5,713 nucleotides of DNA, from the NCBI GenBank assembly GCA_017615955.1, contig JAFZZD010000757.1, forward strand, positions 1-5,713, in the 5' to 3' direction. The notes beneath the pieces were generated by a model, which saw nothing but the letters and a program-made list of their open reading frames with translations, searched no databases and was not told where the DNA came from. Source of the stretch: Victivallales bacterium. Its GTDB lineage: Bacteria; Verrucomicrobiota; Lentisphaeria; Oligosphaerales; Oligosphaeraceae. Positions 1-5,713 of this stretch are shown in pieces. The first letter of the stretch is position 1, and the number at the start of each line of letters is the position of its first letter. The position numbers and the translations under genes are program-made.

Positions 1-577
1 CATCATCATCGTCGTCATCGAAATCCTCGAAGTCCGCCAAGTCCGCCTCGGATGATTCATCGTCCTCATGACTGTCCTCATCGACGTCTGCCTCTGCTTC
101 GGCCACTGCCTCCTCTGGTTCCGCGAAACCGAACATGACCTTCAGCAGTGGGTCACCATAACGGGACACCATGGCGCCGCCGACATAGATGCAACGCCTT
201 ATGACCTCCTCGTCGGGGGCCTCCTCCGATTCGGCCGTCATGTCGTATGCCTTGTAGCGTATTTCGCCGTCACGGAAATCCATTTCGAAGTTGCCCAGCT
301 TCAAGCCGTAATTCGCACGGGTAATATATTCGGCGACTGCGGCGCGAACATCTTCGGAGGCCTTGATGCGCAGGATATGGTAGCAGGTGAAGTCATTGCT
401 GCCGACGGTTACAACCAGCTGGACATCGCCCAGCTTGCCGCGCACGGCAAGACCACACTTGAATACGCCTTCATCCTCATTGAAATCAAAGTGCCAATCA
501 TCGTCCTCAAAGAACTTCTTTATGGCAGCTGCGATGTTTTCGTTATAATTGCGTTCCTGGCCATTAATCTCTTTCAT
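1..577 (-). CDS. YbjN-domain protein with acidic C-terminal tail (partial, 3' end outside window)
   Basis: An open frame of 192 codons runs leftward from an ATG at 577-575 to the window edge with no stop, so the C-terminus is missing. AGGAG (585-589) lies 7 bases before the ATG. Residues 1-150 look like the YbjN family, small alpha/beta proteins resembling type III secretion chaperones, whose biochemical role is not settled. The clearest match is the stretch around residues 86-109, with NYGLKLGNFEMDF followed by RDGEIRYK. There is no signal peptide or membrane segment, so it is probably cytoplasmic. From residue 153 the protein becomes acidic: 24 of the 40 visible residues are Asp or Glu, ending in a run of six Asp at the edge. 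That tail is not part of the usual domain. The gene is downstream of the phosphoesterase on the same strand, but a 144-base gap suggests its own promoter. The family call is from remembered motifs; no specific function can be given. Confidence 0.82.
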   Translation of the reverse strand, partial: MKEINGQERNYNENIAAAIKKFFEDDDWHFDFNEDEGVFKCGLAVRGKLGDVQLVVTVGSNDFTCYHILRIKASEDVRAAVAEYITRANYGLKLGNFEMDFRDGEIRYKAYDMTAESEEAPDEEVIRRCIYVGGAMVSRYGDPLLKVMFGFAEPEEAVAEAEADVDEDSHEDDESSEADLADFEDFDDDDDD

Positions 578-721
578 CTTCAATCTCCTGTGTTTTCTAA
601 ATATTTGTTTGTTGTATTTAAACACGTTCAAATAAACGTGCTTTCACATATATAACGTGAAATCTCCTTGCTTTATTGCACGGTGTCTATTATTTTTTCC
701 TTCTGGAAGATGCCTAGAAGC
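578..721. promoter_or_regulatory. A+T-rich gap upstream of the YbjN-domain gene, with clustered inverted repeats
   Basis: This 144-base gap separates two minus-strand genes. CACGTT at 623-628 and AACGTG at 635-640 form a stem with a 6-base loop, which lengthens by three A-T pairs if one bulged base is allowed. TTTCAC at 642-647 and GTGAAA at 657-662 form a second stem with a 9-base loop. The hexamer CACGTT or its complement occurs three times, at 623-628, 635-640 and 654-659. Such clusters upstream of a gene are typical of repressor or activator sites, and that is the inference here. I could not find a -35/-10 pair good enough to name. The T-run at about 691-698 on the plus strand has no convincing hairpin before it, so I do not call a terminator for either gene. 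Confidence 0.4.
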
Positions 722-1459
722 CTATATTCCCTTGAGTAGCCTGTCTGCCAGGAAAAGAGGAAGTTTGCAATCCATTATCGCCTTCTGTGCACCCGCAATG
801 TCATACTGCTGGCGCAGAAGCCTGACTTCCTTGCGGTCCGTGTCATACAATACCGCACATGCCCTGTTGTCTCCATCCCTGGGCTGGCCAACTGCGCCGA
901 CTCCAATCATTGTAAATGAATCGTCCGGCACAATCTGCTCATGGTCCAGTGCCTTCCATTCAGGCTTGCAATTCATGCGATGGGACACCATCATAGGCAA
1001 ATGGCTATGGCCGTTGAAGCAAAGATGCTGCCGCTGGAAAAGCAAATGCATGGCACCAGTGCTCTTGCCGTTCACATACCCCCACTTCGGGTATGGCTGG
1101 CACGAGGCGTGGGTCACCATGAAGCCTTTTGCCTGAAGCGTCATTGGCAGCTCGGCAAGCCAGTCTATTTGCTCTTGCGAGAGCTGCCCACGCGTCCAGC
1201 GGACAACTTCCTGCGCCTCCGGCCTGACCTTGTCCTTTGGCATGTGTTTGAAATCAGCCACATAACTGTCATGGTTGCCGCAGCAGCAAGGTATGTTTTG
1301 CCCACGGAGCAAATCAATGCACTCGCCAGGATTGGCGCCATAACCCACGATATCCCCTGCACAAAGAATCTGCTTGACGCTCAACTTGCCCAGCGCCTCC
1401 AAAATCGCCTTCAATGCATGGATGTTGCCATGTATGTCCGCTATGATAGCCGTGAGCAT
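722..1459 (-). CDS. Calcineurin-like metallophosphoesterase (YfcE / ApaH-like phosphodiesterase type)
   Basis: A 245-residue cytoplasmic phosphoesterase of the two-metal calcineurin-like superfamily, which hydrolyses phosphomono- or diesters with Mn-type metals. The metal-site motifs are all present in order: DIHGN at 8-12, GDIVGYG at 36-42, GNHD at 61-64, THAS at 116-119 and GHSH at 150-153. A closing GVGAVGQPRDGDNRACAVL segment at 187-205 is characteristic of the single-domain subfamily often annotated as diadenosine tetraphosphatase-like or YfcE-like. The true substrate cannot be read from sequence. The frame stays open to an ATG at 1552, but that codon overlaps a TATAAT promoter element, so it cannot be on the transcript. 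The ATG at 1459 puts the DIHGN motif at the usual distance from the N-terminus. An ATG at 1507 is possible. No good ribosome binding site precedes any of these starts. The gene stands divergent from nadD. Confidence 0.9.
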   Translation of the reverse strand: MLTAIIADIHGNIHALKAILEALGKLSVKQILCAGDIVGYGANPGECIDLLRGQNIPCCCGNHDSYVADFKHMPKDKVRPEAQEVVRWTRGQLSQEQIDWLAELPMTLQAKGFMVTHASCQPYPKWGYVNGKSTGAMHLLFQRQHLCFNGHSHLPMMVSHRMNCKPEWKALDHEQIVPDDSFTMIGVGAVGQPRDGDNRACAVLYDTDRKEVRLLRQQYDIAGAQKAIMDCKLPLFLADRLLKGI

Positions 1460-1540
1460 GAAACCGAAATCACAATATTTAATTTTCCCATTGCCATAGA
1501 AATGCATATCCGCTGTGGTAAAGAGCAGATAAGTGTGTAT

Positions 1541-1568
1541 ATTATAGCACAATGCCCCAGTTGGGCAA
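1541..1568 (-). promoter_or_regulatory. Sigma-70-type promoter for the metallophosphoesterase gene
   Basis: Read leftward, TTGCCC (1568-1563) and a perfect TATAAT (1546-1541) are separated by 16 bases, giving an expected start of transcription near 1534 and a leader of about 75 bases before the ATG at 1459. The location in a short A+T-rich divergent gap and the exact -10 match support it. The -35 matches only four of six consensus positions. The core is nearly symmetric (TATATTATA at 1538-1546), so it might also serve as a -10 for the rightward operon, but no good rightward -35 was found. Confidence 0.58.
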
Positions 1569-1601
1569 ATGGCAATTTAAAATTTGAGGGAACAAGGCAA
1601 A

Positions 1602-2480
1602 ATGGGTGCTTTTGGGCAAAACAAGAAAAAGGAAAGTGAAAACCTGCCAAAACTGCCTTTCGTACACAGGCGGAGAGTGGCGGTTTTCGGCGGAAGCTTT
1701 GACCCGCTGCACCTGGGGCACGTCAACCTGGCAAAGTACCTGCTGGGCACCTGGCTGCTGGCAGAGGACAATGACAACGCCCGCTCGTCCAACATCTGCA
1801 TCGCCGAAAGAATACGACGCTCGCCTGACATGCTGGAACGCTACCATCATAGACTGGAAAAATACAACAGGCAGCAGGCCGACATAAAGGCAGGTGCGGA
1901 AATCTACCGCCCAATGGAGGAGCCGGAACGCCCCCAGAGGGAACACGCAATTGAGGAGATACTTTTCATTCCAGCACTCTGCTCGCCATTCAAGGACGGC
2001 ACGGCAGCCTCCCCCGCCCACCGCCTGGAAATGCTGCGCCGCGTCTGCGTCAACAACGATGGCTTCAGCTATACGGACATTGAACTCAGGCGTTCAGGAA
2101 AGTCATATTCATTCGACACAATGGATACGCTTACCAAAGTGCTGGGCGAACTGGAACTGCATTTCGTCATGGGCATGGACAGCCTGGAGGGACTGGCCAA
2201 ATGGTACCGTGCCGAGGAATTCGTGCAGCGTTTCAACTTCATCATATACCCGCGTCCTGGCGCAAGCTGCCCCAGCTACATCGACCTGGAAAAGGCATTT
2301 GGCTCAAGAGGAGCAAACAAGCTGCGCGACTCCATCCTTGACGGAAATGACGTGCCAACCTTCCCAATTTCCTCAACAGAGGTGCGAAACCGCATCGCGG
2401 AAGGCAGTGATCTTAGCGAACTTCTGCCCCAGGAAGTCATAGATTACATAGCCGAGCACCACCTGTATCAAAATAGTTAA
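1602..2480 (+). CDS. nadD: Nicotinate-nucleotide adenylyltransferase with large internal insert
   Basis: Joins nicotinate mononucleotide and ATP to form deamido-NAD in NAD synthesis. The nucleotidyltransferase signature GGSFDPLHLGH is at residues 30-40, with HxGH at 37-40. Further family blocks are FIPA at 122-125, SYSFDT at 168-173, GMDSLEGLAKWYR at 191-203 and ISSTEVR at 256-262, the last being the ATP-binding motif of this superfamily. Family members are usually about 190-220 residues; this one has 292. The excess comes from a basic leader of about 25 residues and an insert at about residues 50-117, between the first helix and the strand EEILFIPA. The insert is charged and rich in Arg and Glu, probably helical, with no motif I know. 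An in-frame TTG at 1584 could extend the protein by six residues; ATG 1602 is preferred, with AAGG at 1594-1597 and GAGGG at 1586-1590 upstream. It is first in the operon, 30 bases before rsfS. Confidence 0.95.
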   Translation: MGAFGQNKKKESENLPKLPFVHRRRVAVFGGSFDPLHLGHVNLAKYLLGTWLLAEDNDNARSSNICIAERIRRSPDMLERYHHRLEKYNRQQADIKAGAEIYRPMEEPERPQREHAIEEILFIPALCSPFKDGTAASPAHRLEMLRRVCVNNDGFSYTDIELRRSGKSYSFDTMDTLTKVLGELELHFVMGMDSLEGLAKWYRAEEFVQRFNFIIYPRPGASCPSYIDLEKAFGSRGANKLRDSILDGNDVPTFPISSTEVRNRIAEGSDLSELLPQEVIDYIAEHHLYQNS

Positions 2481-2510
2481 ATACAACTCAACTCCACGGA
2501 GGCACATCAA

Positions 2511-3194
2511 ATGGATAACGAAAACAAGCAAATCGAAGAAATAGCAATGCGCTGCGTCAAAATCTGCGAAGAAAAAAAGGCGGCGGACATTGTTCTGTTT
2601 GACAAAAGCAAGGACAGCATTCTGGCGGACTACTTCCTTGTCTGCTGCGGAACCTCCATGCAGCACATCCGCGCATTGGCGGACAATCTCCGCAGGACAC
2701 TCCTGGAACAGGGCGTGCGTCCACGCGGGCAGGAAGGCGGCAGCTCACAATGGCTGGTGCTGGACTACGGCATCATCATAGTTCACATCATGACACCTGA
2801 AATGAGACGCCACTACTGCCTGGAAGAACTCTGGGACAAGAATCTCATCATTTACCAGGGCGGCGAGGAACTGCCACCGCCTTCGCAGGAAAACCAGGCA
2901 TCCTGGGACGAGGAAGAACCCTTCGACAGCGAAGACGAGGACTTCGAGGACGACTATGAGGACGATGACTTCGAGGACGACTACGACGAAGATTACGATG
3001 AGGAAGACGAGGAGTTCAGCGAAGATGACGAGGAATTCGAGGACGACTATGACGACGATATGGAAATCATAGACGTGGACGACCTGGAGGAAGAAGAGGA
3101 AGAGGACAAGAAGTCCAAGGAAAAGGAAAAAGGCAAGGGAACTGATAAGGGCGGCTACACGCTGAAGGACCTTTTCGGCAACGACGACAAGTGA
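2511..3194 (+). CDS. rsfS: Ribosomal silencing factor RsfS with long acidic C-terminal extension
   Basis: RsfS (YbeB/Iojap family) binds protein uL14 of the large ribosomal subunit and blocks subunit joining when nutrients are short. Residues 1-115 are the full family domain: DIVLFDKSK at 26-34, DYFLVCCGTSMQH at 40-52, GQEGGSSQWLVLDYG at 73-87, and VHIMTPEMRRHYCLEELW at 91-108. Family proteins typically stop near residue 105-130; this one has 227. After a Pro-containing linker, 50 of residues 133-199 are Asp or Glu, spaced by single Phe or Tyr residues, with FEDDY three times. Then comes a Lys-rich stretch (200-213) and an uncharged-to-mixed end, GGYTLKDLFGNDDK. The frame is clean and the codon use of the tail matches the rest, so it is not a frameshift. 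GGAGG (2498-2502) is 8 bases before the ATG. Pairing nadD with rsfS is very common in bacteria. Confidence 0.95.
   Translation: MDNENKQIEEIAMRCVKICEEKKAADIVLFDKSKDSILADYFLVCCGTSMQHIRALADNLRRTLLEQGVRPRGQEGGSSQWLVLDYGIIIVHIMTPEMRRHYCLEELWDKNLIIYQGGEELPPPSQENQASWDEEEPFDSEDEDFEDDYEDDDFEDDYDEDYDEEDEEFSEDDEEFEDDYDDDMEIIDVDDLEEEEEEDKKSKEKEKGKGTDKGGYTLKDLFGNDDK
2943..3049 (+). repeat. Internal FEDDY-coding repeats in the rsfS acidic tail
   Basis: The 14-mer TTCGAGGACGACTA occurs at 2943-2956, 2970-2983 and 3036-3049, spaced 27 and 66 bases apart, so all copies keep the reading frame. They encode FEDDY at residues 145-149, 154-158 and 176-180. Between them lie other GAC/GAG-rich codons. The tract probably grew by in-frame slippage or duplication. 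Confidence 0.85.
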
Positions 3195-3212
3195 CGCACC
3201 AGGGAGGAACCA

Positions 3213-4316
3213 ATGGGATTTGAATGTGGTTTCGTAGGGCTTCCCAACGTAGGCAAGTCCACGCTTTTCAATGCACTTTGCAAGGGCGGAGCCGTTGCGG
3301 CCAACTTCCCCTTCTGCACGATTGAACCCAACACGGGCATCGTCCCCGTGCCAGACCCGCGCATCGCCAAATTGGTGGAAATCGAACATTCCGCCAAGGT
3401 GGTCCCCGCCACAATGAAATTCATTGACATCGCCGGTCTCGTGGAAGGAGCAAGCAAGGGCGAAGGCCTGGGAAACCAGTTCCTGGGTCACATACGCAGC
3501 GTGGACGCAGTGGCCCACGTGGTGCGCCTCTTCGAGGACAATGACATCATTCATGTCAAGGAAACCGTGGATCCCAGCAGGGACCTCTCACTCATCATGA
3601 CGGAACTTATGCTGGCGGACATGGAAGTCCTGGAAAAGCGCCTTGAAAAAGCCAGGAAGCTGACACGCTGCGGCGGCACGCCAGAGGCAAAGGCTGAAGC
3701 GCAGCTGGCGGAGGCATTCCTGGAAAGCCTCAACCAGGGCATCGTCCCCACATACGACAAGTCTGACGCCACACTCGCCCCCATCGTAAAGCAGATGCAG
3801 CTGCTCACATTGACGCCAGCCTTCGTATGCGCAAATACCGACGAGGAGCATTTCCGCTCCTTCGGCAAAGACGAGCTATCCAAGAAACTCATCGCCTCCG
3901 CTGCGGAACATGGCATGGAAGTCATCCCCGTATGCGCCAAACTGGAGGAGGAACTCCAGGAGCTGGATGAGGAGGAGGCAAAGGCATTTCTGGAGGACAT
4001 CGGCGCCACCGCCTCTGGCTTGGAAAGAGTCATCCACACTGGCTACCGCATGCTGGACTACATCACTTTCTTCACCACCGGCCCCGATGAAACCCGCGCG
4101 TGGACTGTCACCCGAGGCTCCACCGCGCCACAGGCGGCAGGCAAAATCCATACGGACATGCAACGCGGCTTCATCCGAATGGAGGTGGAGGCATACGACG
4201 ACCTGGTGTCCCACGGCAGCTGGAACGCAGCCAAGGAAGCAGGCAAGCTGAGGATAGAAGGCAAGGAATACGTGGTCCAGGACGGGGACTGCGTCTATGT
4301 TCGCTTTAATGTTTGA
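3213..4316 (+). CDS. ychF: Redox-regulated ATPase YchF (Obg family, OLA1 orthologue)
   Basis: A 367-residue P-loop protein of the Obg-related family that binds ribosomes and prefers ATP to GTP. Visible motifs are the P-loop GLPNVGKST at 9-17, the switch-I region around PFCTIEPN (33-40), the G3 motif DIAG at 72-75, and a G4 motif NTDE at 208-211. The NxxE form in place of NKxD is the known reason the family lost guanine specificity. A coiled-coil-like charged segment follows at about 130-175, and a C-terminal TGS domain occupies about 284-367, with FFTTGPDETRAW at 286-297. Length matches the E. coli protein closely (363). A strong AGGGAGGAA (3201-3209) precedes the ATG, and the gap to rsfS is 18 bases. 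Both neighbours upstream and the protein itself suggest a translation-linked operon segment. No key residue is missing. Confidence 0.98.
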   Translation: MGFECGFVGLPNVGKSTLFNALCKGGAVAANFPFCTIEPNTGIVPVPDPRIAKLVEIEHSAKVVPATMKFIDIAGLVEGASKGEGLGNQFLGHIRSVDAVAHVVRLFEDNDIIHVKETVDPSRDLSLIMTELMLADMEVLEKRLEKARKLTRCGGTPEAKAEAQLAEAFLESLNQGIVPTYDKSDATLAPIVKQMQLLTLTPAFVCANTDEEHFRSFGKDELSKKLIASAAEHGMEVIPVCAKLEEELQELDEEEAKAFLEDIGATASGLERVIHTGYRMLDYITFFTTGPDETRAWTVTRGSTAPQAAGKIHTDMQRGFIRMEVEAYDDLVSHGSWNAAKEAGKLRIEGKEYVVQDGDCVYVRFNV

Positions 4317-4332
4317 TTGACAATATCGACAG

Positions 4333-4338
4333 AAAGGA
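4333..4338 (+). promoter_or_regulatory. Ribosome binding site that fixes the hisI start
   Basis: AAAGGA ends 8 bases before ATG 4347. The hisI frame remains open upstream to a TTG at 4317, directly after the ychF stop, but this site lies inside that extension and points to the ATG as the real start. Confidence 0.75.
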
Positions 4339-4346
4339 AAATCACT

Positions 4347-4730
4347 ATGGTAGAACTGGACTTTTCAAAAAGCGCGGACGGGCTGATCCCCGCAGTGGCG
4401 CAGGACTGGAAAACAGGTGAAGTGCTCATGCTCGCCTACATCAACAAGGAGGCATGGCAGAAGACTCTGGAAACTGGCATCGCTACTTATTGGACTCGCT
4501 CCCGCAAGAAGCTGTGGGTGAAGGGAGAATCCAGCGGCAACATCCAGAAGGTAAAGGAAATCCTGGTGGACTGCGACCTGGATAGCGTAATCTTCAAGAT
4601 CGAGCAGGTTGGCGGTTCCGCCTGCCACGAGGGCTATCCCAGCTGCTTCTTCAGGAAAGTTGAGAAAGACGGCTCCCTCACCATCATCGAGGAACGCGTT
4701 TTCGATCCCGCAACTGTTTACAAGAAATAA
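4347..4730 (+). CDS. hisI: Phosphoribosyl-AMP cyclohydrolase
   Basis: Opens the adenine ring of phosphoribosyl-AMP in the third step of histidine synthesis, in the cytoplasm. The 127-residue protein is the single-function form, with no phosphoribosyl-ATP pyrophosphatase domain attached. Motifs seen are [10 protein letters not shown] at 27-36, [19 protein letters not shown] at 47-65, the Mg-binding DCDLD at 75-79, and [15 protein letters not shown] at 89-103. Zinc ligands expected from the family are Cys76, Cys93 and Cys100, all present. Starting at ATG 4347 gives the normal N-terminus. It follows ychF by 30 bases and precedes hisG by 14, so the two histidine enzymes are probably co-translated from the same message as nadD, rsfS and ychF. 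Confidence 0.97.
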   Translation: MVELDFSKSADGLIPAVAQDWKTGEVLMLAYINKEAWQKTLETGIATYWTRSRKKLWVKGESSGNIQKVKEILVDCDLDSVIFKIEQVGGSACHEGYPSCFFRKVEKDGSLTIIEERVFDPATVYKK

Positions 4731-4744
4731 CGGAGGTAATCAAT

Positions 4745-5617
4745 ATGTCAGTTTTAAGATTGGGCCTGCCAAAGGGCAGCTTGGAAGACACCACAGTCGA
4801 GATGTTCGCCAAGGCAGGATACAAGATAGACATCCAGTCCCGCTCATACTACCCATCCATCGACGACCCTGAAATAGAGTGCGTCCTCATCCGCGCACAG
4901 GAAATGGCACGCTATGTGGGCGAAGGTCTTCTGGACTGCGGCCTCACTGGCTATGACTGGATACAGGAAAGCGGCGCAGACGTGGTGGAAATCGCAGAAC
5001 TGGTGTACGGCAAGGTCGGCAGGGCTCCGCTGCGCTGGGTGCTGGCAGTGCCAAACGGTTCAGACATCAAATGCGCGAAGGACCTGGAAGGCAAGCGCAT
5101 CGCAACTGAAGCAGTGGGCATGACAAAGCGCTACCTGGCGAAGCACGGCGTCAATGCCAGCGTGGAATTCAGCTGGGGCGCAACCGAAGTCAAGCCACCT
5201 CACCTGGCGGATGCCATCGTCGAAATCACCGAAACCGGCTCCAGCCTCAAGGCAAACAACCTCTGCATCATTGACACCCTCTGCGAGACCACCACTCGCT
5301 TCATCGCCAACAAGGAAGCCGCAAAGGATGCCTTCAAGTCTGCCAAGATGAAGAAACTGGCCCTGCTGCTGAAGTCAGTCCTGCTGGCGGAAAACAAGGT
5401 CGGCCTCATGATGAACGTCCATAAGGACAAGCTGGATGCCGTGCTGGCAAAGCTGCCCGCCCTCCAACGCCCAACTGTGGCGCACCTCTCCGACGAGAAC
5501 TGGTTCTCCCTCACAACCATCATCGACAAGTACGTGGCAAGGGACCTTATTCCAGACCTCATGCTGGCTGGCGCGGAAGGCCTGGTGGAATACTCCTTGA
5601 ACAAGGTCATCCTCTAG
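4745..5617 (+). CDS. hisG: ATP phosphoribosyltransferase, long form with C-terminal regulatory domain
   Basis: Condenses ATP with PRPP in the first, committed step of histidine synthesis. At 290 residues it is the long form (HisG_L), which works without HisZ. The N-terminal catalytic part begins with [10 protein letters not shown] at 4-13. The signature and PRPP-binding loop is [19 protein letters not shown] at 155-173. The last 75 or so residues form the ACT-like regulatory domain that binds histidine as feedback inhibitor: [23 protein letters not shown] (218-240), PTVAHL, then a closing [16 protein letters not shown] (275-290) that matches the family's end. GGAGGT (4732-4737) is 7 bases before the ATG. 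It is the last gene seen in the operon. No terminator hairpin follows; a tandem repeat begins 17 bases after the stop. Confidence 0.97.
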   Translation: MSVLRLGLPKGSLEDTTVEMFAKAGYKIDIQSRSYYPSIDDPEIECVLIRAQEMARYVGEGLLDCGLTGYDWIQESGADVVEIAELVYGKVGRAPLRWVLAVPNGSDIKCAKDLEGKRIATEAVGMTKRYLAKHGVNASVEFSWGATEVKPPHLADAIVEITETGSSLKANNLCIIDTLCETTTRFIANKEAAKDAFKSAKMKKLALLLKSVLLAENKVGLMMNVHKDKLDAVLAKLPALQRPTVAHLSDENWFSLTTIIDKYVARDLIPDLMLAGAEGLVEYSLNKVIL

Positions 5618-5634
5618 CTTCAACTCTAAACCGT

Positions 5635-5713
5635 CTCGTAGCCGCAAGCCCCCGTAGCCGCAAACCCACGGAGCCGCAAGCCCTCGAAGCCGCAAGCCCT
5701 CGTAGCCGCAAGC
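5635..5713. repeat. 16-base tandem repeat array downstream of hisG, continuing past the window
   Basis: Five head-to-tail units of CTCGTAGCCGCAAGCC lie at 5635-5650, 5651-5666, 5667-5682, 5683-5698 and 5699-5713; the last is 15 bases and is cut by the edge. The core AGCCGCAA is the same in all units. Differences fall at unit position 2 (T, C, A, T, T), position 5 (T, T, G, A, T) and position 14 (one A for G). The unit is not palindromic and is not a multiple of three, so a coding role would need a 48-base period. One frame is open through the tract but has no start codon after hisG. The total extent and function are unknown. Confidence 0.93.

Noticed and set aside
68..655. Plus-strand open frame of 195 codons opposite the YbjN-domain gene
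   Set aside because: The minus-strand frame has a family match and a good AGGAG site; the plus-strand product resembles nothing and crosses into the regulatory gap.
630..669. Possible 9-codon leader peptide on the minus strand (GTG start, MKARLFERV) after AAGGAG at 664-669
   Set aside because: The spacing from AAGGAG to the GTG is too long, and the peptide is too short to separate from chance; the inverted repeats explain the sequence better.
691..721. Terminator between the phosphoesterase and the YbjN-domain gene
   Set aside because: The T-run is on the plus strand, where no gene ends, and the only nearby stem (CTTCT/AGAAG) is 5 pairs with a long loop and is followed by A residues on the minus strand.
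941..1639. Plus-strand open frame of 232 codons opposite the phosphoesterase
   Set aside because: No ribosome binding site or recognisable domain, and it overlaps a gene with all of its metal-binding motifs plus the divergent promoter.
2745..3554. Long minus-strand open frame of 269 codons, rich in Val, Ile, Leu and Phe, that could pass for a membrane protein
   Set aside because: It is antisense to the rsfS tail and ychF. GAY and GAR codons read backwards give Val, Ile, Leu and Phe, which explains both the hydrophobic look and the lack of stops.
5635..5713. Open reading frame through the tandem repeat (LVAASPRSRK...)
   Set aside because: No start codon in frame after hisG, no ribosome binding site, and the 16-base period would shift frame at every unit.
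5635..5713. CRISPR array
   Set aside because: Units are 16 bases, contiguous and without spacers.

Overview
The window reads as ordinary bacterial chromosome of moderate G+C, densely coding, with good GGAGG-type ribosome binding sites. Seven protein genes can be supported; one runs off the left edge. Strong Shine-Dalgarno sites argue against Bacteroidota. The long-form HisG and the housekeeping gene order fit several Gram-negative phyla. A PVC-group lineage such as Lentisphaerota or Kiritimatiellota is my guess, but nothing seen here proves it. No phage, transposon, CRISPR or RNA gene was recognised.

Left part (1-1459, minus strand): a YbjN-domain protein with a strongly acidic tail, cut by the window edge, and upstream of it a calcineurin-like metallophosphoesterase. 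They are separated by a 144-base A+T-rich gap that contains clustered inverted repeats and probably controls the YbjN gene. A second A+T-rich gap (1460-1601) is a divergent promoter region: it has a clear TATAAT promoter for the phosphoesterase and feeds the plus-strand operon on the other side.

Right part (1602-5617, plus strand): five tightly spaced genes, nadD - rsfS - ychF - hisI - hisG, with gaps of 30, 18, 30 and 14 bases, very likely one operon. NadD makes the NAD precursor deamido-NAD. RsfS and YchF act on ribosomes. HisG and HisI catalyse steps 1 and 3 of histidine synthesis; the other histidine genes are not in the window. Two of these proteins are unusually built. NadD carries an insert of about 68 residues between its first helix and the next strand. 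RsfS has a C-terminal extension of about 110 residues, half of it a highly acidic stretch with repeated FEDDY motifs.

After hisG (5618-5713) lies a non-coding tract of 16-base tandem repeats that continues past the right edge. I found no defence or other new multi-gene system. The most notable signals are the acidic RsfS tail, the NadD insert, the tandem repeat and the operator-like repeats upstream of the YbjN gene.
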